Made by a program: the position numbers and the translations under genes. Under the pieces are notes generated by a model that had not been told where the DNA came from, searched no databases, and worked only from the letters and a program-made list of their open reading frames with translations. A DNA stretch of 6,571 bases from Bacillota bacterium (GTDB taxonomy: Bacteria > Bacillota > Clostridia > Oscillospirales > Ruminococcaceae), in the NCBI GenBank assembly GCA_023394255.1, contig JAEXAZ010000184.1, forward strand, positions 1 to 6,571. The letters are read 5' to 3'. Numbering within the stretch: the first letter of the stretch is position 1; the number at the start of each line of letters is the position of its first letter. Below, one piece after another: positions 1-4,968 of the stretch.

Positions 1-147
1 AACGCGGAGATCAGCGCGCGTATCCCGGCACACCGCTGGGGCCTCCCGGCAGACATGAAAGGCCCGGTTGTGTTCCTTGCTTCCCCCGCGTCCGATTATC
101 TGAACGGCGCGATCATTCCTGTTGACGGCGGTTATCTGAACAGATAG
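1..147 (+). CDS. kduD: SDR-family oxidoreductase, C-terminal part; probable 2-dehydro-3-deoxy-D-gluconate 5-dehydrogenase (KduD)
   Basis: This is the last 48 residues of a gene that begins outside the window. It ends with the classical short-chain dehydrogenase tail: RIPAHRWG, then a proline-aspartate segment, VVFLASPASDYLNG and PVDGGYLNR. The RIPAxRWG, FLASxASDYxNG and VDGGxL.R signatures are those of KduD, the cytoplasmic NAD(H)-dependent enzyme that interconverts 2,5-diketo-3-deoxygluconate and 2-keto-3-deoxygluconate during breakdown of pectin and other uronates. The Rossmann nucleotide site and the catalytic Ser-Tyr-Lys residues lie upstream and cannot be seen, so a related SDR such as a gluconate 5-dehydrogenase is possible. 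SDR assignment is very sure and the KduD assignment fairly sure. A terminator begins 12 bases after the stop, so the gene closes its transcription unit and is not co-transcribed with the regulator downstream. Confidence 0.8.
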   Translation, partial: NAEISARIPAHRWGLPADMKGPVVFLASPASDYLNGAIIPVDGGYLNR

Positions 148-159
148 GAAGCTCCTATG

Positions 160-195
160 AAAAGCGGCTTAAACAATTGGGTTTAAGCCGCTTTT
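160..195 (+). terminator. Intrinsic terminator after the kduD-like gene
   Basis: Perfect 15-bp inverted repeat, AAAAGCGGCTTAAAC at 160-174 and its complement at 181-195, around the 6-base loop AATTGG. The stem is A-rich at its foot and ends in TTTT, as in a rho-independent terminator. The symmetry means it could also act on the opposite strand. Confidence 0.85.
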
Positions 196-216
196 GCGCT
201 GATTAAAACCTTAGGC

Positions 217-245
217 TTGAAAATTTAACCAATTTAGTCTAGAAT
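217..245 (+). promoter_or_regulatory. Sigma-A promoter of the GntR-CHR operon
   Basis: TTGAAA at 217-222, a 17-base spacer, and TAGAAT at 240-245. Each hexamer differs from consensus at one or two positions and the spacer is ideal. Predicted transcription start is near 252, giving a leader of about 145 bases before the GTG at 397. Confidence 0.7.
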
Positions 246-252
246 AAGAACA

Positions 253-263
253 TTGTACCACAA
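253..263 (+). promoter_or_regulatory. FadR/GntR-type operator-like palindrome on the predicted start site
   Basis: TTGTACCACAA is an inverted repeat, TTGT-N3-ACAA. It fits the TNGTNNNACNA pattern described for operators of the FadR subfamily of GntR regulators. It begins about one base after the predicted +1 of the promoter at 217-245, where a bound regulator would block transcription. The adjacent gene encodes a GntR protein with an FCD domain, so autoregulation is the simplest reading. The pattern is short and could occur by chance; the placement is what makes it convincing. Confidence 0.5.
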
Positions 264-384
264 GTGCAAAGCACGCGCGGTATCATCGGCCATTGGGGCA
301 AAAGCGGACTTTGCGCGCGCATGGCTGCGGCCATAAGCGTATAGTCGCCGTTTTGCGGTCATTATACTATGAAGAAATGCATAT

Positions 385-391
385 GGGGTGA
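385..391 (+). promoter_or_regulatory. Ribosome binding site that decides the GntR start
   Basis: GGGGTGA lies 5 bases before the GTG at 397 and matches the anti-Shine-Dalgarno region well. The more upstream GTG at 388 falls inside this site and has no comparable site ahead of it. Confidence 0.6.
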
Positions 392-396
392 AAGCC

Positions 397-1137
397 GTGT
401 TCGAAATCGTAAATGAAAACGCGAAACCGCTTGCGGAACAAGTAGCGGATCAGGTGGTGCAGCTGATTGTTGACCAAAGCCTTGCCGCCGGCAACAAGCT
501 GCCTAACGAATTCGAACTGGCGGAGGAGTTGCATGTGGGACGGGGTACCGTGCGTGAGGCGGTGAAGCTGCTTGTGTCGCGCAATGTCCTGGAAATCCGC
601 CGGGGAAAAGGGACGTTTGTTTCTGAAAAGACCGGCGTCAGCAGCGACCCCCTGGGCCTTCAGTTTGTTCAGGATAAGCGCAAGCTGGCATATGACCTTC
701 AGGAAGTGCGCATGCTGATTGAGCCGCAGCTTGCTTCGATGGCCGCCGCGGTTGCCACACCCGGGGATGTGGCGCAGATGGAAGGCATCTGCCGGGAAAT
801 TGAGCAAATGATTGAAAAAGGGGAAAACTATGTAAACAAGGATATTGAGCTGCATACCTGTATTGCCCGCAGCACGAAAAACCTTGTGGTCCCCAATCTG
901 ATCCCCATTATCACAGCGACGATCAGGCTGTTCATCGACCTGAACAACCGGGTACTCTGGCAGGAGACTGTGCAGTCGCACCGGGCGATTGTGCAATATA
1001 TCGGAAAGCATAATGCCGGAATGGCAGGCCATGCCATGGAAAAGCATCTTCTTGATAATAAAAGAAATCTGGAAGCGCTGCCCCCGGACGCGTTCAACAG
1101 CGAGTATTTTACAGGATTGATCGAAACAATGCCATAA
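397..1137 (+). CDS. GntR-family transcriptional regulator, FadR subfamily (FCD domain)
   Basis: A 246-residue DNA-binding regulator of normal length for the FadR subfamily. Residues about 11-76 form the GntR winged helix, including LAEELHVGRGTVREAVKLL and the wing RRGKGTFV. Residues about 95-225 form an all-helical FCD ligand domain. It has the metal/ligand set Asp149 and His153 (D-x3-H), His195 in QSHRAI and His217 in MEKHLL, so a bound metal that helps hold a carboxylate effector is expected from the family. The start is GTG 397, chosen for the GGGGTGA site; GTG 388 would add three residues. The two CHR genes follow on the same strand with no terminator between, and an operator-like palindrome lies in its promoter, so it probably controls itself and the transporter pair. 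The kduD-like gene upstream leaves open a uronate-related effector, but the terminator between them argues for separate units. The effector cannot be read from the sequence. Confidence 0.93.
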   Translation: MFEIVNENAKPLAEQVADQVVQLIVDQSLAAGNKLPNEFELAEELHVGRGTVREAVKLLVSRNVLEIRRGKGTFVSEKTGVSSDPLGLQFVQDKRKLAYDLQEVRMLIEPQLASMAAAVATPGDVAQMEGICREIEQMIEKGENYVNKDIELHTCIARSTKNLVVPNLIPIITATIRLFIDLNNRVLWQETVQSHRAIVQYIGKHNAGMAGHAMEKHLLDNKRNLEALPPDAFNSEYFTGLIETMP

Positions 1138-1166
1138 TATCCGCTGTATACAAACTATAATGATCC

Positions 1167-1174
1167 GGAGATGA
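1167..1174 (+). promoter_or_regulatory. Ribosome binding site that decides the first CHR start
   Basis: GGAGATGA ends 5 bases before the in-frame GTG at 1180. The ATG at 1171 overlaps this site and would have no spacing, so initiation at 1180 is favoured. Confidence 0.6.
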
Positions 1175-1179
1175 CAAAT

Positions 1180-1722
1180 GTGAAAACTTTGTGGCAACTG
1201 TTCAGCGTATTTGCCCGGATAGGAGGGCTCACTTTTGGAGGCGGGTATGCCATGCTGCCGATGCTCCAAAGGGAAGTTGTTGAAAAAAGAGGCTGGGTGA
1301 CCGAGGCGCAGCTGATGGATTATTATGCCATCGGGCAGTGCACCCCCGGGATCATCGCGGTCAATACGGCGACGTTTATCGGATACGGCCAGGCGGGAAT
1401 TCCGGGAGGCATTGCCGCGACCTTGGGCGTTGTATTCCCCTCGCTGGTTATTATCACGGTCATTGCGGCGTTTATCCGGAACTTTATGGACCTGACGGCT
1501 GTTGCTAATGCCTTTGCGGGAATCAGGGTATGCGTATGTGTGCTGATCCTGAATGCCGTGCTTCGGCTGCGGAAAAGTTCCGTAATCGATAAATCCACGT
1601 TGGCGATCTTCTTTGCTGTGCTGGTGCTTACGGTTTTTTTCAACGTTTCCACGATTCTGCTGATCCTATTGGCCGGAGCGGCGGGATTCCTGCTGAAAAG
1701 AGCGGGGGGCAGGAATTCATGA
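1180..1722 (+). CDS. CHR-family (chromate transporter-like) membrane protein, first half-size subunit
   Basis: A 180-residue hydrophobic protein with a single CHR domain. The family signatures are in order: LFSVFARIGGLTFGGGYAML at residues 7-26, an amphipathic WVTEAQLMDYYAIGQ segment, QCTPGIIAVNTATFIGY at 53-69, and a glycine-rich helix ending in VVFPS near 84-88. More membrane segments follow to the end. Full-length ChrA has two such domains; in the short-chain form two separate genes supply them, as here. The protein acts in the cytoplasmic membrane. Characterised long ChrA proteins export chromate, but the substrate of paired short proteins in anaerobes is mostly unproven, so chromate is only the family label. 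Starting at GTG 1180 gives an N-terminus (MKTLWQLF) typical of the family; ATG 1171 would add three residues. Its stop overlaps the next start as ATGA, indicating coupled translation and a heteromeric complex. Confidence 0.92.
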   Translation: MKTLWQLFSVFARIGGLTFGGGYAMLPMLQREVVEKRGWVTEAQLMDYYAIGQCTPGIIAVNTATFIGYGQAGIPGGIAATLGVVFPSLVIITVIAAFIRNFMDLTAVANAFAGIRVCVCVLILNAVLRLRKSSVIDKSTLAIFFAVLVLTVFFNVSTILLILLAGAAGFLLKRAGGRNS

Positions 1723-2294
1723 TCTATCTGAATTTGTTTTATCAGTTTTTCATGACCGGCCTGTTCGCCGTTGGGGGCGGGCTGGCGACGCTCCCGTTCC
1801 TTTCCAGAATGGCGGAAAACACCGGCTGGTTTACGCAGATGGACCTTGCGAACATGGTTGCGGTATCCGAATCCACGCCCGGGCCGCTCGGCGTCAATAT
1901 GGCGACTTATACCGGCTATACGTCGGGAGGCATTTTGGGAGGCGTCGTAGCCGTGGCAGGCCTGATCACTCCGTCGATTATTGTGGTAATCCTGGTTGCC
2001 CGGGTTTTGAAAAAATTTCAGGACAGCACAGCCGTGCAGGGGATGTTTTACGGGTTCCGTCCGGCGTCCACGGCGCTGATAGCCGCCGCGGGAATCCAGG
2101 TCTTTGAGGTGGCGTTTTTCAGTAACGCGACTTTTTCCGCGCTCGTGCGGGACTGGGCCGGCGCAATCCATTGGAAAGGCATTTTATGGGCGCTGATTCT
2201 TTATTTTTTAATTAAGAAGTTCGATAAGCATCCGGTTGTTTATATAGCGCTGTCCGCTGTTATCGGAATTGTGTTCCGCTTCGGAGGGGTTTAA
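1719..2294 (+). CDS. CHR-family (chromate transporter-like) membrane protein, second half-size subunit
   Basis: A 191-residue membrane protein, the partner of the preceding CHR protein. Signatures are FMTGLFAVGGGLATLPFL at residues 11-28, WFTQMDLANMVAVSESTPG, ESTPGPLGVNMATYTGY at 51-67 and a glycine-rich GGVVAVAGLITPS helix near 74-86. Several further membrane segments follow, with a short basic loop (IKKFDKHP) before the last one. The ESTPGP form marks the second type of short CHR subunit, against QCTPGI in the first, so the two are diverged halves of one transporter rather than a recent duplication. The ATG at 1719 lies within the upstream stop (ATGA), with an AGG-type ribosome site at 1711-1713. 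The stop at 2292-2294 runs directly into the shared terminator. Topology of the two halves is probably opposite, as for other family pairs, but this cannot be shown from sequence alone. Confidence 0.93.
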   Translation: MIYLNLFYQFFMTGLFAVGGGLATLPFLSRMAENTGWFTQMDLANMVAVSESTPGPLGVNMATYTGYTSGGILGGVVAVAGLITPSIIVVILVARVLKKFQDSTAVQGMFYGFRPASTALIAAAGIQVFEVAFFSNATFSALVRDWAGAIHWKGILWALILYFLIKKFDKHPVVYIALSAVIGIVFRFGGV

Positions 2295-2333
2295 AAACAC
2301 GGGAAACGGTCAGGAGCCGTTTCCCGTGTTTTT
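2293..2333. terminator. Bidirectional terminator shared by convergent CHR and cyclase genes
   Basis: Perfect 17-bp inverted repeat, AAAAACACGGGAAACGG at 2293-2309 and its complement at 2317-2333, with the 7-base loop TCAGGAG. It has five A on the left foot and five T on the right, so it can work as an intrinsic terminator in both directions. Its left arm overlaps the CHR stop codon, and the minus-strand cyclase gene ends in the loop (stop at 2310-2312). Confidence 0.9.
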
Positions 2334-3998
2334 AAGTTCCAGCTCTTCTGACAGCAGGCGCTTGTTCTGATACATTAACTCATCCACATGATGGGAAAAG
2401 CTGTCGAAATCAAGCCATCTTTCAGGGTCATAGATCCCATATCCGATCGCAATCGAAAACACATATTCCGATTTCAGATTGACGGCCTCTACATTTTCGT
2501 GAAAAACCTTTAAAGCCGCTTCGAATTCCCGGTCACTCATATCCGGCAGGACACAGGCGAACTCGTCTCCGCCGATCCGGTAGCAATATTTCCGTGCGCC
2601 AAAAGCGCGGCAGATGCATCTGTATGCGTCTTTCAGCGCTTTATCCCCCGCGATATGCCCGTAGGTGTCGTTAATTCCTTTCAGGTTATTCAGATCGAAC
2701 AGCACAAGGCGAATGTTTGGTGCCGTTTCGGATGCTTCAAAAATCATCTCGATGTCCTGGCAGTAAGCGGTGCGGTTTCTGCCCTGCGTCAGCAGGTCCT
2801 GATAGGCGAGGCGTTCAAAATACCGCGCTTCGCGGCCGCGTTCCGCCGCGAGCTGTATTTTGCGGACCGATTGGATACCAAGCATCACAATATAAATCAG
2901 GATGCCGATTTGTGTGTATTTGGAAATTGTCAGGTAATTTCCGGAAAAGAAATGATAAAACTCCAGCGCACTGAAGAAGATGGGAATGATAACAGTGGGC
3001 AGCTGCTTTTTTACCTGCGGGTTTTGATATCTGAAAAGCTCGTAAAGCATCGAGGCCGGAAGGTAAAGCAGCAACAGCAGAAGAAGCCCGACCGGTAAAA
3101 ACAGGGTTTCATAAAAATCGGCGGTTCCGGTTATCTGTAAAAAAACGCAGATAAAAAAAATCGCCAGAAATCCGGAAAAAAAGCATTTCATAAAATTGTG
3201 ATGATGGGGCCTGTAAGCATTGCTGAGATAAAGGGTAAGAGGCATTGGAAAGAGCAGCAGCGAAAAAAAAGGCAGATTTGCAAGAAGGAACTGATTGCCG
3301 GTGAAGAACTGGAGCATTTTGGATTCGCCCAGAAACCAGAGCGAGACCAGAATGGAAAACAGGGAGAGGTACAGGACATCGTTGCTGCGCAATAAGGAGC
3401 CGTGTTCCACAAAATAGATCACGAACATCGCGAGCCCGATCAGACAGATTGCGACGGAAACAAAAAACCCCAATCCCTGCTCGTTGATAATCCGGAACAG
3501 GATGGCGCTTTTGCTTCCGCAGGTAATGCCGTTGAGCAGGCCGGAATAAGACGGGTATGCGGAATTGAAAATAAGCCGGACCTGCTTTCCGGCGCATTCA
3601 TCCGGAAGCCTTACCAGATTCCAGCAGCTGCCGGGGGTCTTCCCAATATGCGAACGGGGGTCGGTACCAAACTGATAGAGCGCCTTTCCGTCCACAAAGA
3701 TCCGAAGGGACTGCATGGAAGTCCGTATGCAGAGCGTCGCTCCCGCTGCTGTTTGCATGGGCAGCGTTTTGACGATGACTACATCTTCTCCCGCCGAAGC
3801 GCCCAGTTTGATGGGGAGCACAATCGGCCGGCTTGTCCCATCCGGATTGATATAGTCCCAGCCCGCATTCATATCAACGGCTTTTTCTGTCTGAAAATTT
3901 AAAGATTCCTGAACAAAAAGCATAGACCCGGCAACCATAATAACTGCCGAGAGAAGCACCGATGTATAAAGCCAAAAGATTCGGTTCGCATTTTTCAT
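2310..3998 (-). CDS. Membrane diguanylate cyclase with extracytoplasmic sensor domain and 7TM-GGDEF architecture
   Basis: A 562-residue membrane protein that should make cyclic di-GMP from two GTP at the cytoplasmic face. Residues 7-29 are a membrane anchor. Residues about 30-172 form an exported, probably beta-sandwich sensor domain (GWDYI, IRTSMQSLRIFVDGKALYQF, RLIFNSAY). Seven further membrane helices follow at about 176-198, 206-224, 237-259, 270-290, 298-320, 332-351 and 358-378, resembling the 7TMR-DISM layout. The GGDEF domain covers about 390-550: DLLT at 401-404, FDLNNLKGINDTYGH at 434-448, RIGGDEF at 474-480 and ELMYQNKR at 540-547, so the active site is intact. The inhibitory RxxD motif normally five residues ahead of GGDEF is absent (GARK there). 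The start at 3998 is chosen for its GAGGTG site at 4009-4004; an ATG at 4049 would add 17 residues that look unlike a signal segment. It is transcribed convergently to the CHR operon and divergently from mraZ, so it is probably monocistronic. The exported domain's ligand is unknown. Confidence 0.93.
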   Translation of the reverse strand: MKNANRIFWLYTSVLLSAVIMVAGSMLFVQESLNFQTEKAVDMNAGWDYINPDGTSRPIVLPIKLGASAGEDVVIVKTLPMQTAAGATLCIRTSMQSLRIFVDGKALYQFGTDPRSHIGKTPGSCWNLVRLPDECAGKQVRLIFNSAYPSYSGLLNGITCGSKSAILFRIINEQGLGFFVSVAICLIGLAMFVIYFVEHGSLLRSNDVLYLSLFSILVSLWFLGESKMLQFFTGNQFLLANLPFFSLLLFPMPLTLYLSNAYRPHHHNFMKCFFSGFLAIFFICVFLQITGTADFYETLFLPVGLLLLLLLYLPASMLYELFRYQNPQVKKQLPTVIIPIFFSALEFYHFFSGNYLTISKYTQIGILIYIVMLGIQSVRKIQLAAERGREARYFERLAYQDLLTQGRNRTAYCQDIEMIFEASETAPNIRLVLFDLNNLKGINDTYGHIAGDKALKDAYRCICRAFGARKYCYRIGGDEFACVLPDMSDREFEAALKVFHENVEAVNLKSEYVFSIAIGYGIYDPERWLDFDSFSHHVDELMYQNKRLLSEELELKNTGNGS

Positions 3999-4003
3999 AA
4001 CTG

Positions 4004-4009
4004 CACCTC
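4004..4009 (-). promoter_or_regulatory. Ribosome binding site that decides the cyclase start
   Basis: On the minus strand GAGGTG stands 5 bases before the ATG at 3998-3996. No comparable site precedes the longer alternative start at 4049. Confidence 0.7.
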
Positions 4010-4102
4010 GCTGCCTGATTGCGAAAAAGAAGGCCATGTTTGTGACCAAAAACGACTGAAAATACTTAATTTCGACAGCAATGTTTCCGCAGATGGCAAA
4101 TA

Positions 4103-4131
4103 TTGCTGAAAAGCAAAAAACACTGTATAAT
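4103..4131 (+). promoter_or_regulatory. Possible sigma-A promoter reading toward 4138 and beyond
   Basis: TTGCTG at 4103-4108, a 17-base spacer and a perfect TATAAT at 4126-4131. The -35 matches only at TTG. It would start transcription near 4138 and run into the terminator at 4386-4416, giving a non-coding transcript of about 280 bases. AT-rich DNA yields such matches by chance, so support is modest. Confidence 0.35.
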
Positions 4132-4157
4132 AGGGAAAAATTCTGGTTCCTGGTATT

Positions 4158-4186
4158 ATTTTACTATATCGTTTCCACAATTTCAA
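4158..4186 (-). promoter_or_regulatory. Sigma-A promoter of the diguanylate cyclase gene
   Basis: Read on the minus strand: TTGAAA (4186-4181), a 17-base spacer and TAAAAT (4163-4158). Predicted start is near 4151, giving a leader of about 150 bases before the ATG at 3998. It is the best match in the right orientation upstream of the gene. Confidence 0.5.
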
Positions 4187-4385
4187 TTCATTTGCCTTTT
4201 TACCTGTAAATTTTTTCCTTTGATTTTGGCATTAAATTACTTACCGTTTTGTGACTGGTATCCATAAATTACCATATGCTATAAAACACCGGCTGACACC
4301 CCAATTATCATGGATTCGAAACAAATTAAGTGAAATTATTGTAAAAATCAAGGATAATTTTATAAAAATATGGAAAAATTGTTGT

Positions 4386-4416
4386 AAAAACCACCTGAAA
4401 GCGGGGTGGTTTTTTT
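4386..4416 (+). terminator. Stand-alone intrinsic terminator upstream of the dcw promoter
   Basis: AAAAACCACC at 4386-4395 pairs with GGTGGTTTTT at 4405-4414 around a 9-base loop, followed by an unbroken run of seven T (4410-4416). This is a strong plus-strand terminator shape. The A-run on the left foot would also permit termination in the minus direction. It ends about 20 bases before the mraZ -35, so it may insulate the dcw promoter from upstream transcription, end a small RNA, or shield the cyclase region from leftward transcription. Confidence 0.8.
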
Positions 4417-4436
4417 ATGCGGCAAGAGGAAAGCAC

Positions 4437-4465
4437 TTGCAATTTCCCTTATTTGAAGCTATAAT
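4437..4465 (+). promoter_or_regulatory. Sigma-A promoter of the mraZ/dcw operon
   Basis: TTGCAA at 4437-4442, a 17-base spacer and a perfect TATAAT at 4460-4465. Predicted start is near 4472, immediately before the three MraZ-type repeats. This is the best promoter in the window and the only good one after the terminator at 4386-4416. Confidence 0.85.
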
Positions 4466-4472
4466 ACTATGT

Positions 4473-4498
4473 AAGTGGGGAAAAGTGGTTAAAAGTGG
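4473..4498 (+). promoter_or_regulatory. MraZ-binding repeats (three AAGTGG boxes at 10-bp spacing)
   Basis: AAGTGG occurs at 4473-4478, 4483-4488 and 4493-4498, exactly one helical turn apart, so all three face the same side of the DNA. Known MraZ operators are arrays of short G-rich direct repeats with this spacing next to the mraZ promoter (TGGG-type boxes in Escherichia coli, AAAGTG-type in mollicutes). The array covers about +2 to +27 of the predicted transcript, which fits autorepression by the MraZ protein encoded just downstream. Confidence 0.8.
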
Positions 4499-4546
4499 AG
4501 GCAATGATCCCCGGGCGGTGAAAAATTACCCAGCGGAGGTGATGAG

Positions 4547-4966
4547 ATGCTCACAGGACAATATGCCCATAGTCTGGACGCAAAGGGCAGGGTGAATTTC
4601 CCGGTCCGCCTGCGCGAAGAACTTGGAGAGCATTTTATCATTACACGAGGGCTGGATAACTGCCTGTTTGTCTATTCCATGGAGGAATGGGAGCGGCTCG
4701 CCGCCAAACTTCGGGAACTTCCGATTTCCAAATCGGCGCCGCTCAACCGGTTTTTCTTTGCCGGCGCCGCCGAGGTGGAAGCGGACAAGCAGGGCAGGGT
4801 ATTGATCCCGGCCCATTTGAGGGAATTTGCCGGTATTCAGCGGGACGTTACCGTTGCCGGGGTCTCCAACCGCGCGGAAATTTGGGATTCCGCGCGCTGG
4901 GAGCGCAATAATGAGCTGCTGACCGCTGAAACAATCGCTTCCGCCATGGACGAGTTAGGATTTTAA
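4547..4966 (+). CDS. mraZ: Transcriptional regulator MraZ of the dcw cluster
   Basis: A 139-residue protein, about the usual family length, with the two AbrB-like half-repeats of MraZ: GQYAHSLDAKGRVNFPVRLR at residues 4-23 and a second around VEADKQGRVLIPAHLR (77-92). Both DxxGR motifs (11-15 and 80-84) and the linker segment ITRGLDNCLFVYSMEEWE are present. The protein assembles into rings and binds the direct repeats upstream of its own gene, regulating the division and cell-wall cluster. The start is secure: a near-perfect GGAGGTGAT at 4535-4543 lies just ahead of ATG 4547. The promoter and its three repeats lie 50-110 bases upstream. The stop is two bases before rsmH, so the genes form an operon. 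Confidence 0.97.
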   Translation: MLTGQYAHSLDAKGRVNFPVRLREELGEHFIITRGLDNCLFVYSMEEWERLAAKLRELPISKSAPLNRFFFAGAAEVEADKQGRVLIPAHLREFAGIQRDVTVAGVSNRAEIWDSARWERNNELLTAETIASAMDELGF

Positions 4967-4968
4967 TC

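Larger units (their letters stand above)
3999..4546. other. AT-rich divergent intergenic region between the cyclase and mraZ
   Basis: About 548 bases with no convincing gene. Composition is clearly more AT-rich than the flanking genes, especially 4040-4390. From left to right it holds the cyclase ribosome site and leader, a plus-strand promoter-like site (4103-4131), the minus-strand cyclase promoter (4158-4186), an extended -10-like TGCTATAAA (4277-4285), a strong terminator (4386-4416), the mraZ promoter (4437-4465) and the MraZ repeats (4473-4498). The open frames in it are short, lack good ribosome sites and resemble no family known to me. The terminator has no gene upstream of it on either side that would need it, which is the unexplained part. 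Confidence 0.7.

Noticed and set aside
363..368. TATACT as a second, closer promoter for the GntR gene
   Set aside because: No -35-like hexamer at 15-19 bases upstream and no extended -10 TG; the promoter at 217-245 is far better.
367..1269. Long minus-strand reading frame of 300 codons opposite the GntR gene
   Set aside because: It lies antisense to a clearly recognisable GntR/FCD protein, has a His/Arg-rich composition typical of antisense frames, and resembles no protein family.
1323..2171. Minus-strand reading frame of 282 codons opposite the CHR pair
   Set aside because: It is the antisense shadow of two genes with clear family motifs; it is rich in Arg, His and Pro and lacks any recognisable domain.
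3402..3902. Plus-strand reading frame of 166 codons within the cyclase gene
   Set aside because: Antisense to the exported and first membrane portions of the cyclase; low-complexity charged composition and no family match.
4256..4273. TGGTA-N9-TACCA dyad in the intergenic region
   Set aside because: Only 5-bp arms in low-complexity DNA, not next to a credible promoter, with spacing that does not fit the GntR operator pattern.
4339..4366. TTGTAA-N16-TATAAA promoter-like match
   Set aside because: It would start transcription about a dozen bases before a strong terminator; it is probably a chance match in AT-rich DNA.
4370..4387. Five-codon ORF (MEKLL) just before the terminator, like an attenuator leader peptide
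   Set aside because: The nearest AAGGA lies more than a dozen bases away, there is no run of regulatory codons, and no biosynthetic operon follows to be attenuated.
4251..4595. Plus-strand reading frame of 114 codons spanning the terminator, mraZ promoter and mraZ start
   Set aside because: It runs through a T-rich terminator, the promoter and the MraZ repeats, overlaps mraZ out of frame and has no ribosome site.
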